Source: Anastrepha obliqua (Eukaryota; Arthropoda; Insecta; Diptera; Tephritidae). From it: DNA of 64,000 bases. The stretch lies in assembly GCF_027943255.1 (NCBI RefSeq), contig NC_072894.1, positions 61,321,601-61,385,600 on the forward strand, written 5' to 3'. Below the pieces are notes generated by a model. It searched no databases. It saw only the letters and a list, made by a program, of their open reading frames with translations, and was not told where the DNA came from. Positions 13,531 to 23,200 of the stretch are shown piece after piece. How positions within the stretch are numbered: position 1 is the stretch's first letter; the number at the start of each line of letters is the position of its first letter. The translations under genes were made by a program, and so were the position numbers.

Positions 13531-15670
13531 GACGGAAATATTGAATTTTTGCAATTTTAAGAAATTTGCCATTCGATGGAGTCGAAATTCGGGCTTAACT
13601 TTTTATTTATCTGTTTATATTTTTCATTCCTTTCCACTCATTCCTTATGGACCTTCAGTGGGATGCAGCATCGTGAATATTTATGTCAAAGTATATGTGC
13701 TTAGCTACATTTTTCTTACCAAAATTAATAATTAGGATAGCTGACTTTTTAGCTTACCGGTTTTAGAAATGCTGTTTAGAATGGTGGAAACAATCAGATT
13801 CAAGATGCTTTCATTTCATCGCCCAGTGTAATTTTACGAGCTGAAAACAATCGCAGAGTGTCAAATGAGGTGATATGGCAAATGATACAACGAAGTAATG
13901 TACCTTTTTGTCAAAAATGTACTCAGCGATTCTTGAACAATGAGATCGATTTCTCGGTTCTGTCAGCTTGTGTGGCAAAAATCTTTAATTAAGCCAACGA
14001 AGGCTTAAAAGTGCGATATGCAGTTGTCTGTGTAATTCCGATTTCCATTTCGTTGATTTTCTTCGAAAATTTCATATTATTTCTAATGGGCATTTTTGTC
14101 TACACAATTGAACTAATTTGTGCCATTCAGAAATTTACGCACGGTGTCAAAAATCATAGCCATACGTTGTCAAAGCTAACTTCTCAATTAGAGCAGAGAA
14201 CATACTAACAAAGATAACACAACAATTACATTTTTACGTCCCTAATTTTATGGTATAGCAATACTTGGCGTACTAGTACAGCGAATTGAAAAATTTTCCC
14301 GAAAAATGTCACCGTTAGTAAGTACTTTGTATTAAAAGTTCTATTCTTTTGTTCAGTTCCGACATCTAACTAACTAAAAACATGCGCTGGGTACAACAAG
14401 TGCGAATGCGTTTAAAATTAAGACACAACTCAACAACTTTAGTTGTTTTTCTCAATTTTGCTTTTACGCTGGGGGTAAAATGTTAGCAATTTGCAAATTT
14501 TGTGTAATTAATTAGAATTTTTTAAATGCAGCATTTCCACTCAAAAAATGCATGTTTTGACTTGTACTCACTTTTTGTTCCTGATGCAAACCATTAATCT
14601 GCATTGTACATGCAACGGTTATTGGGGAATTGGTAGGTGGTAAAGCATTAGAAAGCAAATGTAACATGTGCTTAATTATTTTTCTCACCTTTGTTGCTTT
14701 TGCTGTTGGCTAATTGTCAGTTCAGTATTTACAAATTGTGTGCCGTATTTCCTCTCACAAAATGCGTGCTACAAAATAGTTCTTTCAATCGCAACGACAG
14801 CGCTCTCGCATGCATGTTGCATGCAACGGATATTAGCCAATTTCAACTGAATGCCAAAGCACTAGGAAATAAACGCTAAAATGCGTAGTCCAAACTTTGC
14901 AGGAACAGAAGACCGGACACGAAAATAATTAAAACATTTGAGTGCAATAGCGAATGCGAAGATAATTGATTAAATCTAAAAAGTAACACAGAGCAACAAC
15001 TATTTTTCTAAAAGGTAATGGAAAATAAGAAGACACGTATTTTACCAAATGCGTATCAGTAATTTCTTTTAATTTTCTGCCGTCTCAAATTTTAAAAACT
15101 CTCGTTTTACAAAATGGCGTGAAAATAATCATCCAATTTTGGTCATAAGTAACTTTTTTGCTAAATAAAAAAAATAACTTTAAGTGACGGAAATCTTTAT
15201 TTTGGCCTTCACGCGTGCATTGAGATTTCAATTGAGTAAGCTTTGGTAAGTCATCATGAATTGTTAAACGCCAGCGCAATGCTTCCAAAATGTGGAAATT
15301 TACATAGAGAAAATAAATTAGCGACATTTCAAAAGCAGGTGAAAAATTTCTAGAAATTTGTTCTTTCGACGATAATAAAAAGGAGTAGTAGATCAAAAAC
15401 TGGATTACTACTGTAGCGCAAAGTATTGCTGAATAACCTTCAACATCGATATCTTGACGCTCTCCATAACTAGCCATTCATCAAATGATGTACGTATTTT
15501 TTCACATATACATTTTAAGAGCCGTATGTTGCGTAGAAATAATGAAACCTCAAGAAAGCTAAATTTTGAAATATTTTACATGAAAAGAACATCGAGGCGC
15601 GTCTTTTAAAATACCCTTCATATTCAAAAATATGCATGCGAGCGTTAAAATGTTTTCTTACACTACCTTA
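13531..15670. other. Unassigned DNA with one long chance-like frame
   Basis: A 130-codon minus-strand frame occupies 15085-15477. It has one hydrophobic stretch near residues 17-35 but no family I recognise, and nothing around it argues for a gene. The rest carries no recognised feature. Confidence 0.45.
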
Positions 15671-15679
15671 GGAAGAATA

Positions 15680-16281
15680 TAAATATTTTGTGGGGCCCTC
15701 CATTAGACTTAATAACATGCCTTTATATGAAGTTGACTGGGTTTTATGTAACTTCACTTGCAATTGTCGCCCATTCTTCAGTAAAGGCTTTTCACAAATC
15801 ATTTTTTGAGGCTATGGGTCGCTTTCTTATTGTATATTTCCGTCTACTTGTAGAACATCCAACAAATTCTAAATTATTGATTCAGATCTGAGTTTTGGGG
15901 ACGTGAATTTAACTGTTTTTGGGTGTATATAATTGCCATTCTTTGATAACTTTAGCTGTATGGTTTGAGTCTTCCTCAAGAAGAAAGGCCCAAAGCGATG
16001 TTGGAACCAAATTATGCACGCTTTGCTTTAAGCTTTCCTTTAAGAATCGAATTATCCATGATTGACTCAAACAGATTTTCTGAGCCATCAAATAACTTGC
16101 GCCTCCAAATCAATACAAAGAATGCACCACGCTTAAAAGTGGAAACAACGTTTTGTGAAAGTAACTTGCTATTTAGTGTTCCCTAGATCTTACCACAGTT
16201 TTCGTTCCAAATATTTAGAAACCAAACACAACGTTATTCCACAAAGCTTGAGGATCAGTTAAGTGTGCTTTTGTGAAGTTA
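15680..16281 (-). pseudogene. Tc1-like transposase pseudogene, C-terminal part (outermost layer of the nest)
   Basis: Read on the minus strand in broken frames, this shows Tc1-family landmarks in order: FTKAHLTDPQALWNN, SKLLSQNVVSTF, MDNSILKESLKQSVHNLVP, EEDSNHTAKVIKEW (region of the second catalytic aspartate) and a NGGPHK-like C-terminal end near 15690. Several stops and frameshifts interrupt it. The first catalytic aspartate region and the SPDLNPIE-type block are lost. Its upstream part is at 28055-28380, beyond the nested insertions. The two halves join in one frame when everything between the 10-bp SINE duplications is removed. Confidence 0.85.
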
Positions 16282-16291
16282 AGTCCCTAAG

Positions 16292-16559
16292 GTCGCCATG
16301 CGGAATGGGTTGGTGCGTGACTACCATTCTGGAGTGCGTAGGAGCGACTCTGCATGAACAACAAATAATAGAATATGTTTTGTTCTAATAGCGGTCACCC
16401 CTCGGGAGGCAATGGCAAACCTCCGAGTTATTATCTGCCGTTCGAAATCGGCTTAAAGTTGTAGGTCTCTCCATTTGCAAAGAACAATAAGGCGCACGAC
16501 ACAAATCAAAGAAGGAACTCGGCCAAACACCCAACAGAAATGTACGCGCCAATCATTTA
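16292..16559 (+). mobile_element. SINE copy 7, host of the long-TIR element
   Basis: Plus-strand SINE with tRNA-like head (GGAATGGGTTGGTGCGTGAC), GGCAATGGCAAACCTCCGAG, GAACTCGGCCAAACACCC and TACGCGCCAATCATT. Its 3' end is interrupted by the long-TIR element at 16560. The T-rich tail resumes at about 28015-28044. It is flanked by the imperfect duplication AGTCCCTAAG (16282-16291) and AGTCGCTAAG (28045-28054). This pair shows the SINE inserted into the older Tc1-like pseudogene. Confidence 0.9.
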
Positions 16560-16629
16560 CACGGTGCAATACTGAAAATACACCTGACAAATTACACACT
16601 GTAGGTTGTTTATATGGTCGAATAATGCA
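16560..16629 (+). repeat. Left TIR of the long-TIR element, outer part
   Basis: The outer 70 bp of the left TIR. It ends in GAATAATGCA, where the errantivirus entered. The remainder of this TIR continues at 26060. Confidence 0.9.
16626..16629 (+). repeat. Errantivirus target-site duplication, left (TGCA)
   Basis: TGCA precedes the 5' LTR and is repeated after the 3' LTR at 26056-26059. The intact right TIR reads GAATAATGCATAAAAA in the matching position, with TGCA once. This confirms a 4-bp staggered integration. Confidence 0.97.
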
Positions 16630-16821
16630 AGTTAACACCACAGTTAACTCGCTCACCTGCAGCAGAAGCACACCCGTGTATTGAAATGTGCTGACAGTGC
16701 GTCTGCTTAATGCAACGTGATCCACACGCGCATCCGGCAGACAGCAACTTCACCCGAAATACACAACATCGTGGGAACCGCTGTGTCAGCAGAGTTAGGG
16801 TAGGAATAAGGCTAGTTTTAG

Positions 16822-16858
16822 TATAAAAGGTTCTGAGTGTGCCGCCGCGCGGGCAGTC
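16822..16858 (+). promoter_or_regulatory. LTR core promoter (TATA plus initiator)
   Basis: TATAAAAG at 16822-16829 is followed 33 bp later by GCAGTC, an arthropod-type CAGT initiator with its A at 16855. This would place the U3/R boundary near 16855. The same motifs recur in the 3' LTR at 25841 and about 25874. Confidence 0.75.
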
Positions 16859-16958
16859 TTGAACCAGTGGGCATTAACCGGTAATCTTCAACCAGCTAAT
16901 ATACAATAAAGTAACTGTAAAACACTAAGAACAGACAATTAATTCCAGGATCCCGAAA

Positions 16959-16964
16959 GTAAGT
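16959..16964 (+). promoter_or_regulatory. Candidate splice donor for the env mRNA
   Basis: GTAAGT preceded by GAAA lies downstream of the presumed transcription start, within R/U5. Errantivirus env is made from a spliced RNA, and the env frame here has no ATG of its own before 24212, so a leader donor is expected. The site is a strong match, but its use is inferred. Confidence 0.5.
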
Positions 16965-17035
16965 ATAACTTAACGGGCCAAGTGGTTGGCCCGCAACTTT
17001 AATTTTTTCAACGATGTCCTGCGGGACACGTTAAC

Positions 17036-17053
17036 TGGCGCCCGAGCAGGGAC
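17036..17053 (+). other. Primer-binding site, lysine tRNA type
   Basis: TGGCGCCCGAGCAGGGAC is complementary, with one mismatch, to the 3' end of a lysine tRNA of the UUU-anticodon type. Its first T is also the last base of the LTR, so the PBS overlaps the LTR by one nucleotide. Confidence 0.88.
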
Positions 17054-17083
17054 CCCTCTTTTTTCAAAAAGATGGGGTACCTA

Positions 17084-17169
17084 ACAAGGATCTCCACAAA
17101 GGAGTCCTTGTAAGTGTAAAGGATCCGCAAGGAATCCTTGTAGTGTAAAGGATCCGCAAAGGAATCCTT
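17084..17169 (+). promoter_or_regulatory. Three consecutive hairpins, possible packaging or dimerisation signal
   Basis: Hairpin 1 (17084-17111) pairs ACAAGGA with TCCTTGT and CTCC with GGAG. Hairpin 2 (17119-17139) pairs AAGGATCC with GGAATCCTT around a GCAA loop, with one bulged A. Hairpin 3 (17148-17169) has the same stem around GCAAA. The near-identical spacers and the GNRA-type loop just downstream of the PBS resemble retroviral encapsidation regions. The function is inferred. Confidence 0.55.
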
Positions 17170-17684
17170 ATGGTGTAGTGGAAAGGGAAAAAAAGGTGAA
17201 AATAAAAAAGTGAGTGCGCCGTGTCATAAAAGAAAAAATGTAAAATAAAATTTAACTTGATGAAATAAAATAAATCAAATTGTAACTAAAATTAAAATAA
17301 AATTAGACAAGAAACCAAAATTGAAATCATAGCAAAATTGTTTAATATATTATAAATTAACACAAAATAAATTAAGTTCAAATGAAATTATTAAAAATCG
17401 GAGTTAACGAAATAAACTAAAATTAAAAGTGAATTTGAAATAAATTCAAACTAAATCAAATTAAGTGTTTGAAAAGATTCACGGCGCAAAACGAAAAATC
17501 ACTTTAAAATTCCCTTCCACAATATGAAGCCGCACTTGTGCAAAGTAACAGCCGCAATGCGAGCTTCACAAAGGATTCCCTTGTTCAGTAAGGGAATACC
17601 CGGCAAAATGGAGCGGAGTGCGACGATAGTTTTGTGAGGTGCAGTGAAAAGTGAATGCTTAAATAAAAAATTAATTGTAAAACG

Positions 17685-18104
17685 AATATGAATCTCGAAG
17701 TAAATTGCTCAGCGATTCACCACCTACGGGGGGACCCTCCTGGCAATTTACTCACGAGGATGAAAGGATATTTCTAAAATTTGTGAACTAAATAAACTGC
17801 ACTACTGCAATAAATAAATATGAAACTCGGGGTATATTGCTCAGCGATTCACTACCTACGGGGGGACCCTCCTGGCAATTTACTCACGAGGATGAAAAAA
17901 TTTTCTAAAAATTTGAAAATTAAATAAAACATTATTTATAACTGCACTACTGCGATAAATAAATATAAAACTCGGAGGATATTGCTCAGCGATTCACTAC
18001 CTACGGGGGGACCCTCCTGGCAATTCACTCACGAGGATAAAAGCAGATGGCTAAAATTTGTCAAAGAAATAAAACAAAATGTTACTTGTTACTGCACCAC
18101 AGCA
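17685..18104 (+). repeat. Three leader repeats with stem-loops
   Basis: Units start near 17685, 17817 and 17962 (132 and 145 bp apart). All share GCTCAGCGATTCAC, CTACGGGGGGACCCTCCTGG and ACTCACGAGGAT. In unit 1, GTAAATTGC (17700-17708) pairs perfectly with GCAATTTAC (17743-17751); unit 2 has one mismatch and unit 3 is weaker. The units lie in the untranslated leader, where the Drosophila gypsy element carries its insulator, but the Su(Hw) core was not found here. Confidence 0.85.
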
Positions 18105-18364
18105 ATTTTTCGTCCGCGCTCGGTGACATTAGAATTGCCACAGGAGGCCGTATGCCTACGCCTACGAGGACGGTCTCCTACGACTATAATGTCGGTCGGT
18201 TACAGTCTTGTGTGCCCGCAATAGTAGTCACGCTACACCTTCCACATTGGAGATTGCATGGGACCAAGTACTTGTTAATTAACTAAATGCCTTATTTAAT
18301 AAAAAAGGCTGCAAAAATAAAAAAAAATTTTTAAAGATAATAACGCAGAAAATTGTATTAAAAT

Positions 18365-18427
18365 CCCTGACAAATTGGTGGGCACTGTGAAACATTCATA
18401 GTGCAAGGTTCGACTCCTCGTCAGAAG
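18365..18427 (+). other. tRNA-like hairpin unit 1 in the leader
   Basis: CTGAC (18367-18371) pairs with GTCAG (18420-18424), enclosing GCACT/AGTGC (18382-18386 and 18400-18404) and a B-box-perfect GGTTCGACTCC (18407-18417). The layout resembles a tRNA lacking a normal anticodon arm. It is too short for a functional tRNA. Confidence 0.5.
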
Positions 18428-18494
18428 GAAATAATATAAAAAGAATAAAAAAGAATACAAAAAAAGATGCTTGAGAAATATTACATATTTTAAA

Positions 18495-18550
18495 TCTGTG
18501 GCGAATTGGTGGGTGCCATTGGCACAAGGTTCGACTCCTTGCCCGGATTC
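18495..18550 (+). other. tRNA-like hairpin unit 2 in the leader
   Basis: TGGCGAATTGG (18499-18509) matches the A-box consensus at nearly every fixed position. GTGCC/GGCAC (18513-18517 and 18521-18525) form a hairpin. CAAGG-TTCGACT-CCTTG (18525-18541) is a perfect 5-bp T-arm containing GGTTCGACTCC. It parallels unit 1 about 121 bp upstream. Confidence 0.55.
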
Positions 18551-18803
18551 GTAAATACAAAAAAAAAAAGAGGAAAAATGTTAATTGGCTAGTGTAATTA
18601 CAGCCATGTTTATAAGTAAATTGGGTAACGTCAACGATCTCGGCATGATAAAGCAGCTGCAGCCAGTGGACTAGATACGCCCTATCTGGGTGCACGTTGT
18701 CGTTCACATGGGAACACGCCAACTATTTCTGGCCTCTGGCAGCTAAATTAAAAGTTGTTTAGGCTTTCGAGAATCGTGTGAAGGAAGCGTCCTAAGTAGG
18801 TTG

Positions 18804-18822
18804 CCTACAATCTGATTGTAGG
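18804..18822 (+). other. Perfect 8-bp hairpin in the leader
   Basis: CCTACAAT pairs with ATTGTAGG around a CTG loop, about 280 nt before the gag start. No T-run follows, so it is not a simple terminator. Confidence 0.6.
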
Positions 18823-19098
18823 ACGACTAAAAAGGATTCCCGCGTCCCTTCCGTGACCTTAACCAATAAAATAAAATAAAAAATTAAAAAATATTTTACA
18901 AAATACTAATACTTTCGCATTTCTAGCTCAACATTTTGGATATCTCGATGCAATCAATCAGCCTGTGAGTTGAATTAAGTAAAACAACAAGTGCGATAAA
19001 AATAAGCAGAAGAGAATAAAGTGACAGAAGCAGCGAAGGAAGAGGAAAAGGTTTGAAAAGGAGTAAAAATAAAAGTCGGTGAGTCAATTTACTTAATT

Positions 19099-20274
19099 AT
19101 GGATTCCTTAACCCAATCTGTTACTGAATTAAATGGCTCTGTGGGCGCGCTCATGGCTGAGCTGAAAAAAGCTGAATATCGCATTCGCCAGCTTGAGGCA
19201 GCGTCCGTGGGGGGACCCGTGGCAGCACCAATTGAAATTCCTCTACAGGGGCCGGTGAATGAGGACGACTTAAGGGAGATTGGTAGATTACCGGATTCAG
19301 TTAGGGATCTTCAGGTGTTCGAGGGAAACCCTTCCCAATACGTGTCCTGGGTGACATCAGTGGAGGGAATCCTTGATGATTATAAAATCATCAAGGCAAG
19401 ACCTCTATATAGGGCCATTCTTAAAAGTATTAGGGGGAAAGTTAGGGGAAATGCTGACTCTGCTCTAATTTCACACAATATTTCCGAGGTCGACTGGCCA
19501 GGGATTAAAAACTGCCTGTCGCTACATTATGCAGATAAAAGGGACATACGCACCTTGGAGCACCAGTTGGGCCAGTTGACGCAAGGTGGTCTCAGGTTAG
19601 ACGAATTTTATGCACGCGTAAACCATCAGTTTTCTCTAATAATTAACAAATTAAAAACCGAGAATTACTCTGCCGAAACTGTGGGTGCTTTAATGGAAAC
19701 GTACCGGAATCGAGCGCTGGATGTCTTCATAAGAGGGTTAAATGGCGACCTTTCTCGTATGATAATAGTCCAAAAACCGCGATCGCTGCCTGAAGCGTAC
19801 ACGGCTTGTTTGGACATACAAAATCTGAATTTCAGGAATCAACCTGTGCATGGAGCGGTAATTAGAAATACGGTGACTGTTCCCATGAATACCATGAGTG
19901 GGAATTCTAAGCCTCACCCATCTGTTTCGAAGTTTAGCGGTAACTTTCGACCCACAGGAAATAGTAATAAATTCGGATTTAGGCCGCAGAGTGGTTCCTT
20001 CCAGAACCGCACATTTACCCGAAAACCGGAAATATATCGACCAGTGGAAAAAATGGAAGTGGATCCTTCTGCACAAACTCGTCGGAGTTTCCCGAATAAA
20101 CCTCAGCAAGGATTCTCGTTAAAAAGGAAATTCGGCTCAGATAATTACCCCCAGAAGCAGCAGAGGATGTTCCATATGGAGGCAATTGATGAAGAGTATG
20201 CTCAAGTAGCAGAGGATAATGTGGAAGACCAGGTGAATTTTATGACAGGAGCCTATCCAGCTTACCTTACATAG
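19099..20274 (+). CDS. gag: Errantivirus Gag (391 aa)
   Basis: Gag forms the particle shell. The ATG at 19099 is the first long-frame start after the 2-kb leader, and the frame runs uninterrupted to TAG at 20272-20274. Residues about 3-36 look like an amphipathic coiled coil (heptad leucines and valines). The middle (about residues 75-245) resembles the retrotransposon Gag fold, with YVSWVTSVEGILDDYKI and the later IRGLNGDLSRMI. The last ~130 residues are rich in N, P, S, F and basic residues and probably bind RNA. No CCHC zinc knuckle is present, as in the gypsy group. It overlaps the pol frame by 55 nt in the -1 frame. Confidence 0.95.
   Translation: MDSLTQSVTELNGSVGALMAELKKAEYRIRQLEAASVGGPVAAPIEIPLQGPVNEDDLREIGRLPDSVRDLQVFEGNPSQYVSWVTSVEGILDDYKIIKARPLYRAILKSIRGKVRGNADSALISHNISEVDWPGIKNCLSLHYADKRDIRTLEHQLGQLTQGGLRLDEFYARVNHQFSLIINKLKTENYSAETVGALMETYRNRALDVFIRGLNGDLSRMIIVQKPRSLPEAYTACLDIQNLNFRNQPVHGAVIRNTVTVPMNTMSGNSKPHPSVSKFSGNFRPTGNSNKFGFRPQSGSFQNRTFTRKPEIYRPVEKMEVDPSAQTRRSFPNKPQQGFSLKRKFGSDNYPQKQQRMFHMEAIDEEYAQVAEDNVEDQVNFMTGAYPAYLT
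20220..20274 (+). promoter_or_regulatory. gag-pol overlap with -1 frame relation
   Basis: The pol frame is open from just after a TAA at 20217-20219, while gag ends at 20274, so a -1 ribosomal shift must occur in this 55-nt window. The run GAATTTTATG (about 20235-20244) is the only homopolymer-rich candidate I see, but it is not a canonical X-XXY-YYZ heptamer. Confidence 0.6.
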
Positions 20275-23200
20275 AGTATGTGAGTAACGACGGTACTCCC
20301 TTGAAATTTCTTGTAGACACAGGCGCAAATAAAAATTTCATTAATTCAACCCTTTCCCTAAACAGTAAGACACTTAGGAAGCCTTTTTTCGTATGTTCAG
20401 CCGGAGGGCGCATAAAAATCACTGAGGAAGTTACTGGCAGATTTTTCCAACGCGCGGGAAACGATACCTTTATAACATTTTACGTACTGCCGGGTCTCGT
20501 TTCCTTTGATGGTATTATTGGCGATGATACCCTAAAGGAACTGGAGGCTATAATAGACCGCAAGGAAAATGTGCTAATTTTGAAACCTAATATTAGAATT
20601 CCACTTTTAGAAAAACCTTCCGGACAAATTAACCAAATTTCCGATAACAACATTTCAACTAGGGCGCAGGAAAAACTGCAACAGATCATTAAAAATCACG
20701 AAAAACTTTTTGATCCAATAAGTGACAGGGAAATTGTGGATACTACAGTGAGGGCGGAGATTAGAACGACAACGGCAGAGGCAATTTACACCAAGAGTTA
20801 CCCATATCCTGCCTGCATGAGAGAGGAGGTTGAAAGGCAGGTCGAGGAATTGCTTGAGGAAGGCATTATTCGTCCTTCGAAAAGTCCATACAATTCCCCA
20901 ATCTGGATTGTCCCCAAAAAGCCAAAACCTTCGGGAGAAAGGCAATATAGAATGGTGGTTGACTTCAAGCGCCTAAACGCCGTAACAATTGCCGACACAT
21001 ACCCCATACCGGATATAAATGCAACTCTTGCCAGCTTAGGTGCTGCAAAATACTTTACAACGATTGATCTAACTTCCGGGTTCCACCAGGTTCCGATGAA
21101 AGAGTGTGACGTACCAAAAACTGCGTTCTCAACGATGAATGGAAAATTTGAATTTCTTAGGCTTCCATTCGGACTAAAGAACGCCCCTGCCATTTTTCAA
21201 CGCATGATAGACGATGTTCTCAAAGAATATATTGGGAAGATCTGCTACGTGTATATTGACGACATCATAGTTTTTGGAAAAAGTGAAGAGGAGCACCTAG
21301 AAAATGTTAGCACGATCTTTGCAAGGCTGCTGAGTGCAAACCTAAAAGTTAATCTGGAAAAAACCCATTTCATGAAGACTAGCGTAGAATTCCTTGGTTA
21401 TGTCATCACTCCTGACGGGATTAAGCCCGATGCAAAAAAAGTAAGAGCCATTCAGGAATTGGATCCTCCCGAAACGCTTAAGGATCTGAAGCGTTTCCTA
21501 GGAATGACGTCGTACTACCGAAAATTCATTCGGGACTATGCAAAGGTGGCTAAGCCATTGACAAGTCTAACCCGAGGAGAAAACGCCCAAATAAAGGCTA
21601 ACCAGTCGAGAAAGGTAAAAATCAAGCTCGAATCCGCTGCGTTGAAGGCGTTTGCTGATCTAAAGGAGCTACTCGTTTCGGCTGATATTTTGGTTTTCCC
21701 GGACTTTCAGAAACCTTTTAATTTGACTACGGATGCTTCTAACTTTGCAATAGGCGCTGTCTTGTCCCAAGGTGAGGTTGGAAAGGACAGGCCAATCGCG
21801 TACATCTCTCGCTCGCTAAGCAAGACAGAAGAAAACTATGCTACAAATGAGAAGGAAATGCTGGCCATTGTATGGGCATTGGACAACCTGCGTTCCTACT
21901 TATATGGCGCAAAGAACATTAAAATTTATACCGATCATCAGCCGCTGACCTTCGCTCTAGGAAACCGAAACCATAACGCGAAGTTAAAAAGATGGAAGGC
22001 CCGGATAGAGGAATACAACCACGAGTTAATTTACACACCCGGTAAATCAAACTATGTGGCAGATGCCCTATCCAGGATCAAAGGTCGGAAACAGGACACA
22101 ACAGGACTTCACGTGTTGGCTAGTGGCTCCGATACAGAAACGGCTAGTGAAGGAGCAACAGATACATCCAGAACAATGACCGCCGCTAGGGGCTCTACCA
22201 CCGCGACCGCAAGTGAAATAGAAACTGTCCACAGCGCTGAACAAGACGCCTCAGATCTAATAATTCACGTCGAGGCACCCTTGAATGTTTTTAAGAATCA
22301 GCTCGTGATAAGAGAGGGACGGGAACTCCTTAGTGTTGAGAACCCACACGAGGGTTACACTCGCCATTATGTGACTCTAGCCGATATTAATCGGGACACC
22401 TTAGTAAGGATATTGAAAGAAAGGCTACGTCCAAATATAATCAACGGTGTCAAAATTCCCGAGAACCGGCTACAGCTTCTCCAAGATGTGTACCTCGAAC
22501 ACTTCCTTTATTACAAAATTAGGGTAACGCAAAGATTGGTAGAAGATGTGGCGAATGAGGAAAGAATTTGTAGAATAATAGAGGAAGAGCACAGGCGGGC
22601 TCATAGAAACCCGGTGGAGAATAAAGGACAAATTCTGGAAAGGTACTACTTCCCCAAAATGGCGAGCCTGATAAGGAACTTCACTAAAGCTTGCGAAATA
22701 TGCCGGGTAAATAAATATGACAGACATCCTTTCGTCCCAAAATTAAAAGATACACCAATACCCAAACATCCGTGCGATATCCTGCACATTGATATTTTCG
22801 AAATTAGCGGAGAGAAATTTTTAAGTTGTCTAGATAAATTCTCCAAATTTGCGAAGTTTTTCCACATTAAGGACAGGTCGGCCGTACTTTTGCGAAAAAA
22901 ATTTGCAAAAGTAATTCACTATTTTACGGTCCCGCGGATGATAGTTACAGACAACGAACGAGGATTCGTCACCCCTCTAGTATCCAATTATGTAAGAAGT
23001 TTGGGAATCAGGCTTTACCAGACCCCCATTCAAAAAAGTGAAGTAAATGGGCAGGTCGAGAGGCTTCATTCCACTATCATTGAAATATACCGCTGTTTGC
23101 AAAAGGAACTACCCAACACCAGCCCCAAGGAGTTACTATACATAGCCGCTGATCGGTACAACAATTCAATTCATTCCATTACAAAGCATAAACCGAGCGA

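Larger units (their letters stand above)
16630..17036 (+). repeat. 5' LTR
   Basis: 407 bp, AGTTAACACC to ACACGTTAACT, with 7-bp terminal inverted ends. It contains a TATA box (16822), a plausible initiator (16855), AATAAA (16905) and GTAAGT (16959). Short open frames across it are not genes. Confidence 0.98.

Noticed and set aside
15085..15477. 130-codon minus-strand open frame as a membrane protein gene
   Set aside because: One hydrophobic stretch and a start codon are the only support. No family was recognised and it adjoins a transposon nest.
17685..18104. CRISPR-like array
   Set aside because: Only three long units with similar spacers, inside a retrotransposon leader in a eukaryotic genome.
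17037..19098. gypsy-type Su(Hw) insulator in the errantivirus leader
   Set aside because: The leader is repeat-rich, but I could not find repeated copies of the Su(Hw) core TGCATA-type site.
19738..22867. Antisense frames within gag and pol
   Set aside because: Shadows of conserved coding sequence on the other strand.
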